From: Clarkia xantiana subsp. parviflora
Lineage: Eukaryota; Streptophyta; Magnoliopsida; Myrtales; Onagraceae
NCBI GenBank assembly: GCA_036873135.1
Contig: JAPTYO010000007.1
Location: 2,152,763-2,216,762 of the forward strand
Direction of reading: 5' to 3'
Length of the DNA stretch: 64,000 nt
The notes under the pieces were generated by a model, which was not told the origin of the DNA, made no database searches, and saw only the letters and a program-made list of their open reading frames with translations. Below are positions 32,738 through 45,987 of this stretch, piece by piece. The stretch's first letter is position 1, and each line of letters begins with the position of its first letter. Both the position numbers and the translations under genes were made by a program.

Positions 32738-33713
32738 AATCTCTCTCTGGTTTCTCGTGCTCTCGCCGCTTCCTCTCTCTACCTCGATTTTTCATCTCCT
32801 TCATTCGGAGACATTCAGTATTCCTAGCTAGCTGCGGCGGCACTAATTGTAAGTCGACGAACTCTCTGCACTGCTATCCACTGTTTGCGCTGATATCTTT
32901 CTTTACCGACTTGATTCCTGAATTCACTGACTCTCTGACTGGTTGTATGATGTTGAATTGCGTTCTCCTTTGATGTTAATCAAGAGCTTTGACTGTAGTA
33001 TCTCCATAGTAAATCGTCGAGAAGCTCTCCGATACAGTGTGTTGTTTAGCGAATGTTGAGTTGTTGATCAGTTTCCGGTCACATGCAAATTCTTCTTCTT
33101 GATTCTATGGCTTCTCCAGTTGGATGGAATTTTGAATCGGTGGGCAGTGCACTATAATATCTATAACTTGTGAGACGTGATTAGTTATGGCTCGTTAATG
33201 TCAGATAACTCTGAAAGTTTCTCGCCTGATGAAAATATTGTGTGATTTGTTGCTTGATGTGAATACTGCGTACATAGTGCTTACATGTAAGTCCTGAGAC
33301 AGGAGTTAATTAATAGTGCTGTTTTGCTGTTGTTTTTAAAATTTAAGTTCACTGTTCAATGGATCACATGCATTAAAAAACACAAATAGCTTGGCTCGGT
33401 CTATCTAGAAGTGGAAGAGATGTATTTGCTAATTTTAGAGAATTTATAGCACGAAGTCCATGAACATCTGAAAGAAGAAAGAAGTGGTTTCCCACTTAAT
33501 AATGACTCATTTTAGGCTTAAATCGGACTTATGTGTTTGAGATGTTTGTGTCATTTCGTAATTTAGATTCTTAATTTTGAGAAGTGACCTTCAAGGGATA
33601 TCAATTTATCCATCCTCTCATTGTGGCTGGATGTTTGCCAGATATATTGAGGAGTTATCACTTGGAGAACTACATCCCTTTTCTTCTTAAAGCGAGAGCT
33701 GTTACTTGCAGCA

Positions 33714-36700
33714 ATGGCTTCTAGGGCGATATTAAGGAGAAAGAAATTCATCTCCAGCTATGTAAATGCTCCTCCTTGTTCAGTACAGTCTCTTCAATCT
33801 ATCGGAAGTCTTCTGCGAGGGCGTACTCTGCAAGAGTTGGATTCACGGGGCTACAGCTTGAGTGCTGACACTTCATTAGCTGGTTTGAGTCCAAGCACGG
33901 ACCAGTCCACTATACCAGAAGCAGAAGTAAAACCAAACACCTATCTTGGTTTTGGACATTTCAACAGAAGATATGGACTAGCATTATGTGGTCTTGACAG
34001 AGGAAAAGATGTTGAGATATCCTCATTGGGACTTAGGGGGATGTTCTGCTCTGTTCGTACTGTTTCGACAGCTGCTGCTGCTAGGCAGCCCGACATGGGT
34101 TCTGACGATGAAGAAAACGAAAACTTGGTTGATGGTAAAAAGAAAAAAGACCCATCTCCTGAAGATTGTGATGAAGCTGTTGCTGGTTTGAGCTCCGCAC
34201 GTGCAAAAGCAAAAGCCAAGAAGTCACTAAGTCTACAAAAGGAAGCCAAATCCGTCCTTACCAGAGTGTGGGCGACACTTCTAGGGATAGGTCCTGCTTT
34301 AAGCGCTGTGGCTTCTATGAGCAGGTTTGGTTGTTTCGTTGATATCATGTATTTTCTGCCATGTGAGTAGCTTAAGAACAAGGTCTAGGTCGATCCATTG
34401 ACTATATGTTATGCTCTCTTTGCAGGGGGGACTGGGCCAAGAAACTTACTCATTGGAAATCAGAGTTTGTGACCACTTTGAAGCATTACTGGTTGGGCAC
34501 TAAGCTTTTATGGGTAGATGTCAGGATTAGTTCACGGTTGCTTCTAAAACTAGCTAAGGGAAAGAGTCTATCAAGAAGGGAAAGACAACAGCTTACACGA
34601 ACAACAGCTGATATTTTTAGACTAGTCCCTTTTGCCGTGTTTATAATTGTACCATTCATGGAATTTTTGCTCCCCGTATTTCTGAAACTGTTCCCAAATA
34701 TGTTGCCTTCAACCTTTCAAGACAAGATGAAAGAACAGGTAATATTACGTGGAAATGCACGTATGCTTATGTTTTAAAATTTCTAGTGGTGAGGCATTTT
34801 GAGATTCTCTTTTCATTTGTTTATTAGTGGGGATTTTTTGGGGTTTATTCTTCGTGGTCATATTTATGTTACTATAGATGAGAATATAACTCATTCTATC
34901 TCCCTCTCAATTACGAGGAGGATGTAAAGATCAACCTGTAGCTGTATAAATTAGGATGGCTTAATATATTAGGTCAACATCCTATCACAAACACGTTCTG
35001 CAACAAGAGGATATTTTATTTAACCTTTGTTTTATCTACCTGGGCTTATCCTTAGGTACTAGGTGACATATTCTGAAAGCCTCGGTGTCTTTCCCCCGAT
35101 ATAGCATTGGATATACTTGTTCATTATGATCCTCAATGCTCTTCACATATTATACCACTCCATATTCCATTATTTTTGTTAATTATAGACAACATGTGAC
35201 TTGCTTCTATCCGACGGGCCTAATAGATAAATTTCTCTATTTGTGCATCTTGTTTTCGTTGGTAGATGCCGATGGTATATGCATGTGGAATGTGAGCTTT
35301 GGACCAGTAACAGCTAATCTATTATGGGAGTAATGTTTCTAACTCAACTTTCTTTGGTTCACCTGTACTCTTTTATTCTCAGGAGGCTTTGAAACGAAAG
35401 CTAAATGCTAGAATTGAATATGCAAGATTTTTGCAAGATACCGCCAAAGAAATGGCAAGAGAAGTTCAAAACTCACGGAGTGGCGAAATAAAGAAAACAG
35501 CTGAAGATCTTGATGATTTTTTGAATAAGGTAGTGACAAGCATTTGCTTTTCTCTTTGCAAAATTGTAGAAGTGTTTGAATATGATTGTGTCTTTTCCTC
35601 ATCAGACATTGCACTTGCGCTAAGTATATGACATGATATCTTATGCCCAGGTTAGGATGGGTGCCCGTGTCTCTAATGAGGAAATTCTTGGTTTTGCCAA
35701 GTTGTTCAATGACGAACTCACCCTAGATAATATCAGCAGGTGCATTTCATTTCTTTTCGCTTTACCTTATCTATGCATCACAATATTTTTATTGACCTTT
35801 CTTAGTTTTTCTTCTGCTACTGCGCAGATCTAGATTAGTGAGTATGTGCAAATATATGGGAATCAGCCCATTTGGAACAGATGCCTATCTGCGATATATG
35901 CTACGCAAGAGACTCCGAAGGTGAGCCATCATAATCAGTAGTTAAAATGGGCACTTGATGGTTTCGTTAGCATTTGTTCCTGTCATGAGAGAGAAACCAG
36001 AATATCTGCCTCTGCTTCATGTGACTGTTTCGTTATGGATTTACAGGAATTAGGTTACTTTTCACTTGTTCAGGATAGTAATTTTACCTATCTTGTATGT
36101 TATGTTAAGAAAATGCCATATTTTTTTCAACTATTTCTTCTAAGACATTTTCAAATTATTATCTAGTTGTTCACGATCTGTTGACATACTTTGTAGGATT
36201 GGTAAACAGATTAATAGGTCAAGGTCTTCAGTTGTATGTGCCATCCTGAACATGTGAATTATCAGCAGTCCTACTGGAACTTCTTTTTACTCCTCTAACT
36301 CCATGCTATCGCCCTAGATTTTTAATCTTACTGACCTATGTCATTTCGTGGTGCTCACTTGTTTTTGTTGATTAATAAAAAGTGAAGCCGGAAAATATTT
36401 GAGCGTTCTAACAGTAGGGAATGGGGTCTTTTTTTTTTTTTTTTTTAAGAAAATAAAACAATTTTGAAGGCGCCTTTGTCTCTTGTAAGTTCATATATTA
36501 TGATTTCAAGAATCTGCAATAGTTTAGTTTTGTAGTTCCCCTTTCAAAATTGCAATACTTGGACTTAAACTTTATCCCAAGACATTATTTCCGGCAATGG
36601 TTGTCAGTTTTCAGGCGTGTGGACATGATCAAATTATTTTACGTTCACAGTTCACCCATTTGCCACTGTATGCAACCAAATTTTATCTCATTTTACATCC

Positions 36701-39297
36701 TAATGTTTGCAGCTTTCCAATGGATGGTATTATTGGATTGATGAATTGTTACGTGTCTGAATTGTATTATTTTATTATGCTGGAGGTCTATAGCTTTACA
36801 CATTTAATTTTGCAGTGCCTAGTCTTGTCTATAGGGTTTGGAGTGACAGGAACTGTTTTTTGTTCTAATGGAGCATTACTTGTTGGATACCTGCTATGTG
36901 AAACAAAAGCATGACAAAGTAATACCTAATAAAACAGTTGTTTTCAGTTCTCTGCTCATTGAATGGGACCTGCTGTTTTGACTTCTTTTAGGGATAGAAT
37001 ATATCAGTTTATATGATTGTTTTTTGGCGTTTGTACCTTCTACAGTATTAAAGATGATGATAAGTTGATCCAAGCAGAAGGTATTGAATCACTATCTGAA
37101 GCTGAACTTCGTGAAGATTGTAGAGAACGAGGCATGCTTGGACTACGTTCAGTCGAAGAAATGCGTCAACAGGTCTCCATTCTGTATATTTTATTCATAT
37201 ATATATATTCCCTTCATTTGGATAGAGTGAAGAGTCGACCTTAATAAGAAATGAAAAAGAGCCTTTTAATTCATTTTCGACGCAGAAGTTGTCCTGCTTT
37301 CTTATAAGTTTTGCATTTCTTTTTGCAGCTGCGTGATTGGTTAGATCTGTCTCTCAATCACTCCGTCCCATCTTCTCTATTGATCCTTTCAAGGTATATA
37401 TTTCTCTCTTTTTTTTAATTCTTTTTTTTTATTCTTTCTAATTTTGTTTTTATTACAATTTTTTGGGATTTTGCTTTGTAAAGCAGAATAATTGCAGAAA
37501 TTTGGTCTACTCAGACCTGATTTTCTCTATAGATTATTTCCATGCTGGTTAGAGTAGCATCTGTTTTTTTTTTTTAATTAACCTTTCTTTTAATAATCTG
37601 ATATTCTTATGCAGAGCATTCATTGTCTCCGGAAGGTTGAAACCAGAGGAAGCTGTCAGTGCCACACTCACTTCTCTTCCAGATGAGGTTGTTGATACTG
37701 TCGGGATCACAAATTTGCCATCGGAAGATTCTGTCTCTGAAAGGAGGAGGAAATTGGAATATCTTGAGATGCAAGAAGAACTAATCAAGGTTGCTGTTAT
37801 TTCGCTGATCTTAACAAAAAATATAGGAATTATTATGACGACGACAGAACATGTCTTAGTGGGCAGTCCTTCTGATATTGCGTTTAGCAAAACGCTTTAA
37901 TAAATGGGCGCCTTGAATTTAGTGACTAACAAGACTTGCACCCTTAAAAAGGAGGATATCAGGTACATTAGTTTGTATTTATTTTACTGAAAAATTGCAG
38001 GAGGAGGAAGAGAAAGAGGAAGAAGAGTTGGCGAAAATGAAGGAATCCCAAGTGATTGAGAAAGATGTTGCTCTGGAAGAGATGATCCGTTCGACAGCAA
38101 GAGAAGCACATGAGCAGGCTAGAGTGCAGACAAAAGAGAAGCGTGAGGATCTGTGTGAGCTCAGCCGTGCATTGGCTGTCTTAGCTTCAGCATCTGTAAG
38201 CATCAGAAGTAATTATAATTTGCAGTAGTTTGCCACCTGCTAAAGTTTAGGTCATTTATTGAGTCATTCATTTCCTATGAATTATTTCGCAGTCTGTAAA
38301 TAGGGAGCGTGAAGAGTTCTTACAACTTGTAAACAAGGAGGTATGTCTCTATCCACCGTTACTTTATTCATGAATCTCATGTTATTTCGCCCCATTTTAT
38401 TAGAAAGATGTGATATAACATAAAATTGAACATAACGGTTTTTCTGCACGATATTGAAGTTATCATGAATAACAAGTTGCGTATTTCTTACGATTCAGAT
38501 AGAACTGTACAACCGAGTGGTAGATAAAGAGGGGATTGACACCAAGAAACAAGCCATGGAAGCATACATAGCTGCACGAGAGGTGGAAAGTGACGAGACC
38601 GCTGAAGTGGCTGAACACGACGCTGTTTCATCTGCACTTATAGATAAGGTAGTAATCTGCTTTTTTATTTGACAAGAGATCTTAGATTCGAAATCAATAT
38701 TGAATAAGTCATATAATTTCATATGCTGTATATTCAGGTCGACTCCTTGCTCCATAACTTGGAAAAGGAAATTGACACTGTTGATGCTGTAATTGGCGAC
38801 CGTTGGCAACTACTCGACAGGTTTGTGATACATCTTCATCTAATTAAACTCAGACCTTGTTTAGTAAACACACATATGTATGTATCCGTAAGTAATACTT
38901 TTTTGGTTAATTGTTATAGGGATTATGATGGGAAAGTGAGTCCAGAGGAGGTTGCTGCAGCTGCGATGTATCTGAAGAATACATTGGGCAAGGAAGGCAT
39001 TCAAGAACTCATAAGCAGTCTTTCCAAAGATAGAGGTAAGTTGCTCAATCTTTATAATACTATTCGCTCACTGTTCCGACCAATTACCGTGCCGTCCTGT
39101 CTTGTTGATCGACCATAGATAAACACGAGCTTTGTTTAATTTAGTCACATTTCAATTCTATTGTTGAACAATTTCCTTGATTGTTTATTATCATGTGACT
39201 AACTACAGATGGGAAGATTCTGGTAGAAGACATTGTGAGATTAGGGAGTCTGAACGATGAGGCAGATGCTGTTGCTGCTGGAGATTCAAGAGACTAA
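33714..39297 (+). CDS. LETM1: LETM1-like mitochondrial inner-membrane cation/proton exchanger
   Basis: Fourteen coding exons: 33714-34324, 34426-34738, 35383-35529, 35651-35739, 35828-35920, 37046-37172, 37329-37393, 37615-37789, 38001-38195, 38293-38340, 38499-38648, 38738-38820, 38920-39035 and 39209-39297. They join to 766 residues. The basic N-terminus (MASRAILRRKKF) looks like a mitochondrial presequence. The LETM1 core includes the single membrane segment at about 269-293 (LVPFAVFIIVPFMEFLLP) followed by the conserved matrix domain. Glu/Lys-rich coiled coils lie around 470-540. One canonical EF-hand loop is visible at 698-709 (DRDYDGKVSPEE). Known family role: K+/H+ or Ca2+/H+ exchange and cristae and volume control of mitochondria; in plants also support of organelle translation. 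The ATG lies two bases after a splice acceptor, so the 5' UTR is split. Confidence 0.96.
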
Positions 39298-39608
39298 TTT
39301 GACAGATAGATGGACGATGTAGCACAGTAACATAATAAAATTAGCGCTGAGCTGAAACTCAGGGGTGGTATATTTTTTTATGGGGCTTCATAATATTACA
39401 TGAAGTTGCATAACGAAGGGAGAACCAAAACTCAGAATGCTATAGTTTATCTAACATATCAGGATTATTTACGATGTTGCATAATGAATCAAAAAGAACA
39501 TTTTCCAGCTGGGTAAGTTGGCCGCTGACTGCAATTAGTACTTTTTGAATGAACTCGCTAAACCTATCATGCACACTTACACACCCTATACGCATATAAT
39601 AGATTTTT

Positions 39609-40135
39609 GGGTTAACAGGTCTTTTGGTCTATGATGTTTAACAACTTTTGGGTTTTGGTCAATGATGTTTCTTTTTACCTAGTTTTGGTACAATATGTTT
39701 GCATATTTTTTTCTAGTTTTGGTCTAACCGTTAAATTCCGTCCATTTTTTGACATGTACAAGTCACGTGATCCACCGTAAACTTTCAATTTTGTTCAATT
39801 TAGTCTCTCTAATACTTTCCTAACCTTTTTTTAGTTCAATTTACTCCCGAAGTTTCAAAAATTCAATTGGACTTATTGTCCAATTGGGGTCAAGTTTGAA
39901 ACTTCGGGACTAAATTGAATAAAAAAAAGGTTAAGAAAGTATTAGAGGGACTAAATTTAAAGTTTAGAGTGGATCACGTGACTTGAACATGCCAAAAAAT
40001 GTACGGAATGTAACGGTTAGACCAAAACTAGAAAAAATCTGCAAACATATGGTACCAAAACTAGGTAAAAAAAAAACATCATTGACCAAAACCCAAAAGT
40101 TGTCAAACATCATGGACCAAAAGACCGGTTAACCC
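39609..40135. mobile_element. Mutator-like MITE between LETM1 and LSM6
   Basis: Long inverted ends (GGGTTAACAGGTCTTTTGGTC, and its inverse ending ggttaaccc) enclose internal arms with gtcacgtgatccac and gtggatcacgtgac. A perfect 9-bp target duplication TAGATTTTT lies at 39600-39608 and 40136-40144. No coding capacity. A truncated relative lies in REM intron 3 (11676-11914). Confidence 0.88.
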
Positions 40136-40144
40136 TAGATTTTT

Positions 40145-41057
40145 TTTACCTGAATATATAATCTAAATACAAATATTGAAATATAGTAGGGCTTGGAATA
40201 ATTTTACGCTGTTGGCGTGGTTTTGTTTTTATGATTTTCGTAATTCGGCGCTTTTCTTGATTTTATTTAGTTTTAGGGTTTGATAATTTTAGGTTTATAT
40301 TTTTTTTGAGTGCTGCTACATAGACAGAAATTTTCTGCTACCGAAAGTACTCACAATGGCAGTTTTGTTATTTTTTTGAATTTCAATGTCAATTACACAA
40401 TAGACACAATCGGCAGAAATTTCACAGGCCAATTCTCAGTTTGGATCATTTCTCTTTTTTTTTTCCAAGAATTTGAGGTTTATATATATATAGTTTTATA
40501 AAAATCTACTGGGTTGGGTGGACGGTTTTACTGAGTTAACTCAGCCCAACCGATAGTCAATCTAATAGGTTTTTAAAATAGTCATTTTAGAGTTCATGAT
40601 TTTTTTTTAATTGTTCGACCAGATTAACTATAATGTAAACCTAATAAAGTGTTCACCCAACTCAATAGAGGGTTTAATATAAGGGGTTCGCTAATTTATT
40701 ATCAAGTTTATTTAAACTTGAATTTATGACCATTGGATCAAAGCATCGAAATTCGTGCATAGTTACTCTCTTTCTTCGAGAGTTTTAAAGGTGATACTGA
40801 AATACGACTTGAAATATAAGCAAGCATTCGATGAGTTTGCACTACAAAAAGAACCTTATAACTTAGCTGTTTAACAAACAGACTTCATTCAATAAGGTTT
40901 CTCTGTGGGCTGGCTAATGGGAGACGGTAATACTTGTCAAAACAGTAACTATTTGAACAACCGAAAAATCCTTGTTTACTTTAACCACAAACCACAAAAA
41001 GGAGCTGCCTTTCTGCTACAAGGTTTTCACCCGCTGCGTTGGAGCTGCTTCATAATG
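40145..41057. other. 3' flank of LSM6; no gene seen
   Basis: It lies between two convergent genes. AT-rich to 40700, then moderate composition; the last ~200 bp should be LSM6 3' UTR (minus strand). Confidence 0.5.
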
Positions 41058-41942
41058 CTAAGCCCCATCTGCATGAGTCCTCTTCGAAGTGCTAATGTAT
41101 AGAACTACAAGACATCAAAGTGGATCATTCGTCTTAGTCAGTGAAAAATATCAAATCCACATGTTTCAAGATCAATTTTGTGCTTACCATTGTTACCACG
41201 GATAAATGCATCGCCGTACTTATTCTTCAACTGCCCATTCACATATTCCTCTGTCTGCTCCATAGCAATGTTCATATAACCATCTAGACATGCTAGAATA
41301 CCTGCATTTAGAGAAATTTTGACTTACAAGTATTTCAACCTTTTGGATTCATATAATGATGTTCAGGGAATACACAAGAGCTTTAAGATCGAGGAGCAAA
41401 CGGAATACATCAGCTACTCAAAATAGCACCAATTGGAGGTTTTCAATCTCCGAATAACCATCACCACGGCCAGGAACGAGCAGAACGAGAAAATTAGAGA
41501 CTAACATGCTTTTGAGGATGCATATAACAAGCCTGGTTTCCCAAAAATATACCTTTACCTAGCAGATCTAATCCAAATTTTCCTCCATAGCTGACATTTA
41601 TCTATTACAAGCTTATGCTTGAAGTTGCTTTGTTCCTTTCTAAATTCTTCACTAGAAAAAAACCCTTATTTTTCCCCTTGCTTTGCTAATTTCAGTTCAA
41701 CCAATTCAAAGCACACACGTATTGACCTAGGCCTCTACCCCTAACCTTGCAGAAAAGTTGGAATCGATAAACAAGCCCTAATTTATGCTCTAAGAATAAT
41801 AATCAACCAAAGAGAGGGATCACATGCCTCTATAGTCAACGCCGGAGTTCAATTTAACAACAACTGGCCGCCCACGAATCGACTTCAGGAAATCCGCAGG
41901 TGTCTTGGTGGTGCCTGATCCCTTGTCGCTGCCTCCACTCAT
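41058..41942 (-). CDS. LSM6: Sm-like protein LSM6
   Basis: Three exons on the minus strand: 41942-41828, 41301-41188 and 41104-41058. They join to 91 residues, the length of plant LSM6. The Sm1 motif is seen in FLKSIRGRPVVVKLNSGVDYRG and the following LDGYMNIAMEQ; the Sm2 motif is GDAFIRGNNVLYIS. LSM6 is part of the LSM1-7 ring (cytoplasmic mRNA decapping and decay) and the LSM2-8 ring (nuclear, U6 snRNA). The first intron begins with GC, not GT (AGAG/GCATGT), the only donor that keeps the conserved DYRGIL junction. It is convergent with LETM1, with a MITE between their 3' ends. Confidence 0.94.
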
Positions 41943-42552
41943 CTTATACAACCTGGACTGAATCCGTCACCTGCGGTGTATGAGCGGCGGCGAATTACGG
42001 TCTCTGTCGGGGAGATGCTTCCAAGTTTAAAATCAACAGTTATTGAGAAGCTCCACCACCAGCTAACGAATTAGGTTTTCAGCCACACTGAGTCCTCTTA
42101 TACAACACATGTATCATACTTCAAAAAAATGTTATTCTTTTTAGGGTTGATTGTCAAATTGCTATCTCAATTTAACTAATATACATTTTGTTACTCGGAT
42201 TTTTTTTTAGCGAATTACTAATTGAATTATTATTACTAACATACGGCTTGCAAACTCCATTAATTTTTTCATTAATTATGAACATATTATACTTCTAAAA
42301 TTTGTTAAAAATAAAAGAAGTCCAGCTAGCAAATTTCAAACTTTTTATCTTGGTAATTTAGTCCCTAAATTAAATTTATTTTATAATTTAAAACATATAG
42401 ACCAAATGTTAAATCGAACCTTTGGCTCGGTGGATTTAGCCAAAATGGAACTTGGGTTGGATTCGATCATGGAACTTGGGTTGGATTCGATCATGATCAG
42501 GTGGATCCAGCCCAAGGCTCAACTCTAGTTAGGATCAAACATGGACTGGACC

Positions 42553-43620
42553 CAGTGGTGGATGTGTTAATTAAAATGTGGTTACGAACGTAACCACATT
42601 ATCGAGTATTTTTATTAAGACCCTAAGTTTATTCCTAAAGAAAATTATATCCCGATCCTCATTATTTTGTTGTAAGATCCACATTATTTTGGTGTGAGAT
42701 AAGGTGAGACAATAAGATATCATTAATATTTTGTAAAACTTCATTACTATTTTGTAACATGATTATTCAATCTATCCAAAGTTCATCAATTTCGAGGTTT
42801 TTCACTTAAATAGTATGTTTGTACGTTTTATTATTCATCACTCTTTTGTTAAACTATAAATTTTAGTTACTCTAACCTAATGTATTACAATATGTGGTTC
42901 AATAAGAACAAATATACAAACCATAAAATATGTTTGGAAAAGATGGTTTTTAGTACCAATATGTTTTAAAATGTACAACATGTTTCAAAACAACGGTAAT
43001 TGATACTCGTTTCAACTTGTCCAAATTTTTCGTCAAGTACGTTTTAAACTTACAAAATTAACCAAATATCTAAATCAAGATCTAATAACTTATATAAGTG
43101 TTATAATACTGTCTTGACTCGATTGAGACTCAATTGATCTACAATTGGTTCTAGTCTAATTTGACTAAATTGTAACATTTGCACAAGCAATTATGATTTA
43201 TTTGTGCTACTTTAAAATCTACTTACTTAGTATTGTTCATTTGAAAAATATTTAACGACAATTTTGAATAAGTAGAGGCAAAAATAACTAATTTTTATCG
43301 TTTTAAAACATGCATTTAAATCAAAGAAAACTTTAGGAAATAATTTATCTTCATAAAAAAAAATAAAAAATTATACAACGTAACCACATTGTGAACCTTC
43401 TGGATCCGAGAAATTATTCATTACATCTGATTCAACAAGTGGCAGCCACTTGGTGCACCTTCGTCCAATACAATATTGACATGTGTCCATTTCTGTGTAA
43501 AAGTTGCCACATCTCCTTCTCTCTCAACACATGTCAATTTTTAATTGGTGGAGATGCACCAAGTGGCTGCCACTTGTTGGATCGGATGTAATGAATAATT
43601 TCTCTCTGGATCCGCCACTG
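42553..43620. mobile_element. hAT-type element with CAGTGG ends, host of a nested MITE
   Basis: The left end CAGTGGTGGATG and right end CAGTGGCGGATCC (read inward) are inverted. Both are followed by an AATGTGGTTACG motif. A perfect 8-bp target duplication ACTGGACC lies at 42545-42552 and 43621-43628. No transposase frame. Around 42935-43000 it holds a fragment of the atgttttaaaatgtacaacatgttt family that also makes up 63553-64000. A second MITE (43408-43605) is inserted close to its right end. Confidence 0.82.
43408..43605. mobile_element. Nested 198-bp MITE with ~50-bp inverted ends
   Basis: The ends GAGAAATTATTCATTACATC and the following caacaagtggcagccacttggtgca are matched by the inverse on the right. 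A perfect 8-bp target duplication CTGGATCC lies at 43400-43407 and 43606-43613. The core carries a second inverted pair (gacatgtgtcc, acacatgtc). No coding capacity. Confidence 0.85.
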
Positions 43621-43628
43621 ACTGGACC

Positions 43629-44228
43629 CTGATCAGAACTAGATCTCTAGACCAGGACATTCCCAGTCCGACATGTTCCGATCGTGTCTATAATGAAAAG
43701 AGACTTAAAGTTGACTTTAATTACAAACTCTGTCATTGTCTCAATTCGGAATACGACGGAATGCCGTTTTGGATATTCTATCAGTGCTCATCCTAAAATG
43801 AGTTAAGTACCCGCCTGTCTAATAGATTTGATATGAACAGAGAGATTTTATCGAATTCCGAACCTTTTTGTATTACTAATATACCTTCTGGAGTATCCAT
43901 TGATTTTTATCCAAAACTCTGATTCTGAAATGAATGTACTCCATTCAAATCAAATAACAAATATGGATTAATTAAGCTAACACGTTTACATTGCTACATG
44001 CCAAAGTCGAAGTTTATGCAAATATTTAGGAATGTATAGTACAGCTATGATTTGAATCAAACCGGTAAAATCTAAGACACTTCCTTCTTTAAAAGATCAT
44101 CACTTCACTCACTCACAATCCTCAGAACAGCAACAAGGACCCTGTAAATTCAATTATTTCGGATCAATCAGCTTCATTATCGACGATATTGATGATCTTC
44201 AGAGGATTGGCCTATGCAAACAAAGCTG
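43629..44228. other. Intergenic; 3' flank of the SR-like gene
   Basis: No coding frame with family resemblance. The last ~150 bp should be the 3' UTR of the gene on the minus strand. Confidence 0.5.
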
Positions 44229-45987
44229 TTAGCTCTTTGCATTTCCGAAGAATCTAGAGAGGCGTACAGGACCATCACTCTCTTCATCCTCACTACTGCT
44301 CGCCTTCCGTCTTCTGTGCTTCTTCTCCTTCTTTCTCCTCGACTTTGATCTTGATTTCTTTGTCTCTCTACCTTCTTCTTCATCAGAACTTGATGAATCA
44401 GATGAAGAACTCGATGACCTAGAATCTGAAGACTCCCTGCTCGATCTCTGCAAAACAAGTTTACATAAGCTTTTTTCTGCTGCTGCATTTTCTTGAAAGA
44501 ACAAGAAGCCAAAGATAATACAAGAACCTTTCTTTTGCTGCTGCGTTTTCTTGAATCCTTCTCTCTTCGCTCTGCAAAAGAAAAGAAGCAGAAATCAATC
44601 GTTATGAAGGATCGAGTTTAGTTAATTTGAGGTAATACATATCAGTTGAAACTTGAAACTATAATTTGGTACCCTTTTTGTGCTTTAGTTTACTACTGGA
44701 GTGATTTCTTCCTTTAGCGAGCTTAAGAGCCCTTTCAGCATCTAGTTGTGCTCTGTACTCTTTCATCATCCGGTCTGTGTCTGCTTCCAATAGACCCTTC
44801 TTTATTTCATCCTCCTATATATAATAAATAGCATGAAAGTATCAGTTGTTACTGAAACTAGAGATATTGAATTTAAAGAGAACACCCATTATTATTACCT
44901 TTTGCTTCTGCTTGAACTCCTCCCAGGTGAGAGTATGAGAAGTTTTGAGACTGGCCAACCGAGCAGCATGCCATTCTGGTGAATGAAATGAACCATCCAC
45001 CTGCGACTCTCCTCATCAAAGTCGAGAAAAAGAATAACTACAGCAACTACTTGCTTAGAAAAACTAATTAAGACACTGAGAGTATGAGGTCAATACATAA
45101 AGCAAAGAAAACATAATGGAGAATACAATGTTCACAGCGGAAAGAGAACAATACACTAACTACAAATGAGACAACTTCATCCATGATAAGCGAAATCAAC
45201 GATAGTGTCACTATTGTTTCGAATTGGATCTTGCTAGCAACTCTCATCAAAGGTAATTAAATCTAGTCCTCAACAAAGAAAACACAGTTCCCTGAGAAGA
45301 GTAGAACTATCTATCTTGGTACTAAACAAGGGCAGGAGAGGAAACTGCTTTGTCAATCAGTGTAAGCTATCCTTACAATTGTCAAATCAAAGAATTTGTT
45401 CCTCTTAAATTTGAAAACGGTAGGATACAGCGTCTGTAAGCATAAGAGAAGATGTAGCAGGTGACTTGTCAAAGAAAGTAGTATTTTTTTCATCATTTTA
45501 TATTTCACCGAAGCAAAGAATTTGATTCCGCTGGACCCCTTACACATGAGCTAGCATCATAAGCCTGGAAAGATGTCATTTCTCAAACAAACATGAATTC
45601 CAAATACTATTTTGAAAGACATAGAAGAGAGAACATGAATTCCTCCAAAGCAAGCCGAATAATGGTTGTCACTTTGTCATGAAGAAAGCCGCAGCGCAAA
45701 ATGAAATCCATCACACTTCATGATTGTAATCAATAGGGAACCAGCAAACAAATCATTGACGCCATTTAAACAACGAATCTATATCCAATGTAAAACCAAC
45801 TTCCAAATGCCCCAAATTGAAGAAAACACACAAAACCCTAGCAACGGAAAAGTATTGAAAGGAAGAGGGATTAAGAAATTTGGTATGAAAGGGTACAAAC
45901 CATGCCGTCTTCGACCTGATCGGGGCCAGCGGAGCTGGAGCCTGACCTCGATCTCTGCATAGCTTTGTGCGTCTGATTCTTCCCCAT
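44229..45987 (-). CDS. Small Arg/Ser-rich nuclear protein (NST1-like / At3g59800-like)
   Basis: Five exons on the minus strand: 45987-45901, 45000-44899, 44814-44673, 44571-44528 and 44447-44229. They join to 197 residues. The N-terminus MGKNQTHKAMQRSRSGSSS and the block SPEWHAARLASL to TWEEFKQKQK are conserved in plants. A charged, probably helical middle part follows (EADTDRMMKEYRAQLDAERA). The C-terminal half is an SR/KR-rich low-complexity tail that closes with the conserved LSRFFGNAKS. I match it to the plant family annotated, from memory, as 'stress response NST1-like'. No biochemical function is established to my knowledge. The SR tail suggests a nuclear, RNA-related role, which is inference. 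Confidence 0.86.

Noticed and set aside
44177..44512. Longer alternative frame through the SR-like gene's last exon
   Set aside because: It runs through the intron; the spliced frame ending LSRFFGNAKS is the conserved one.
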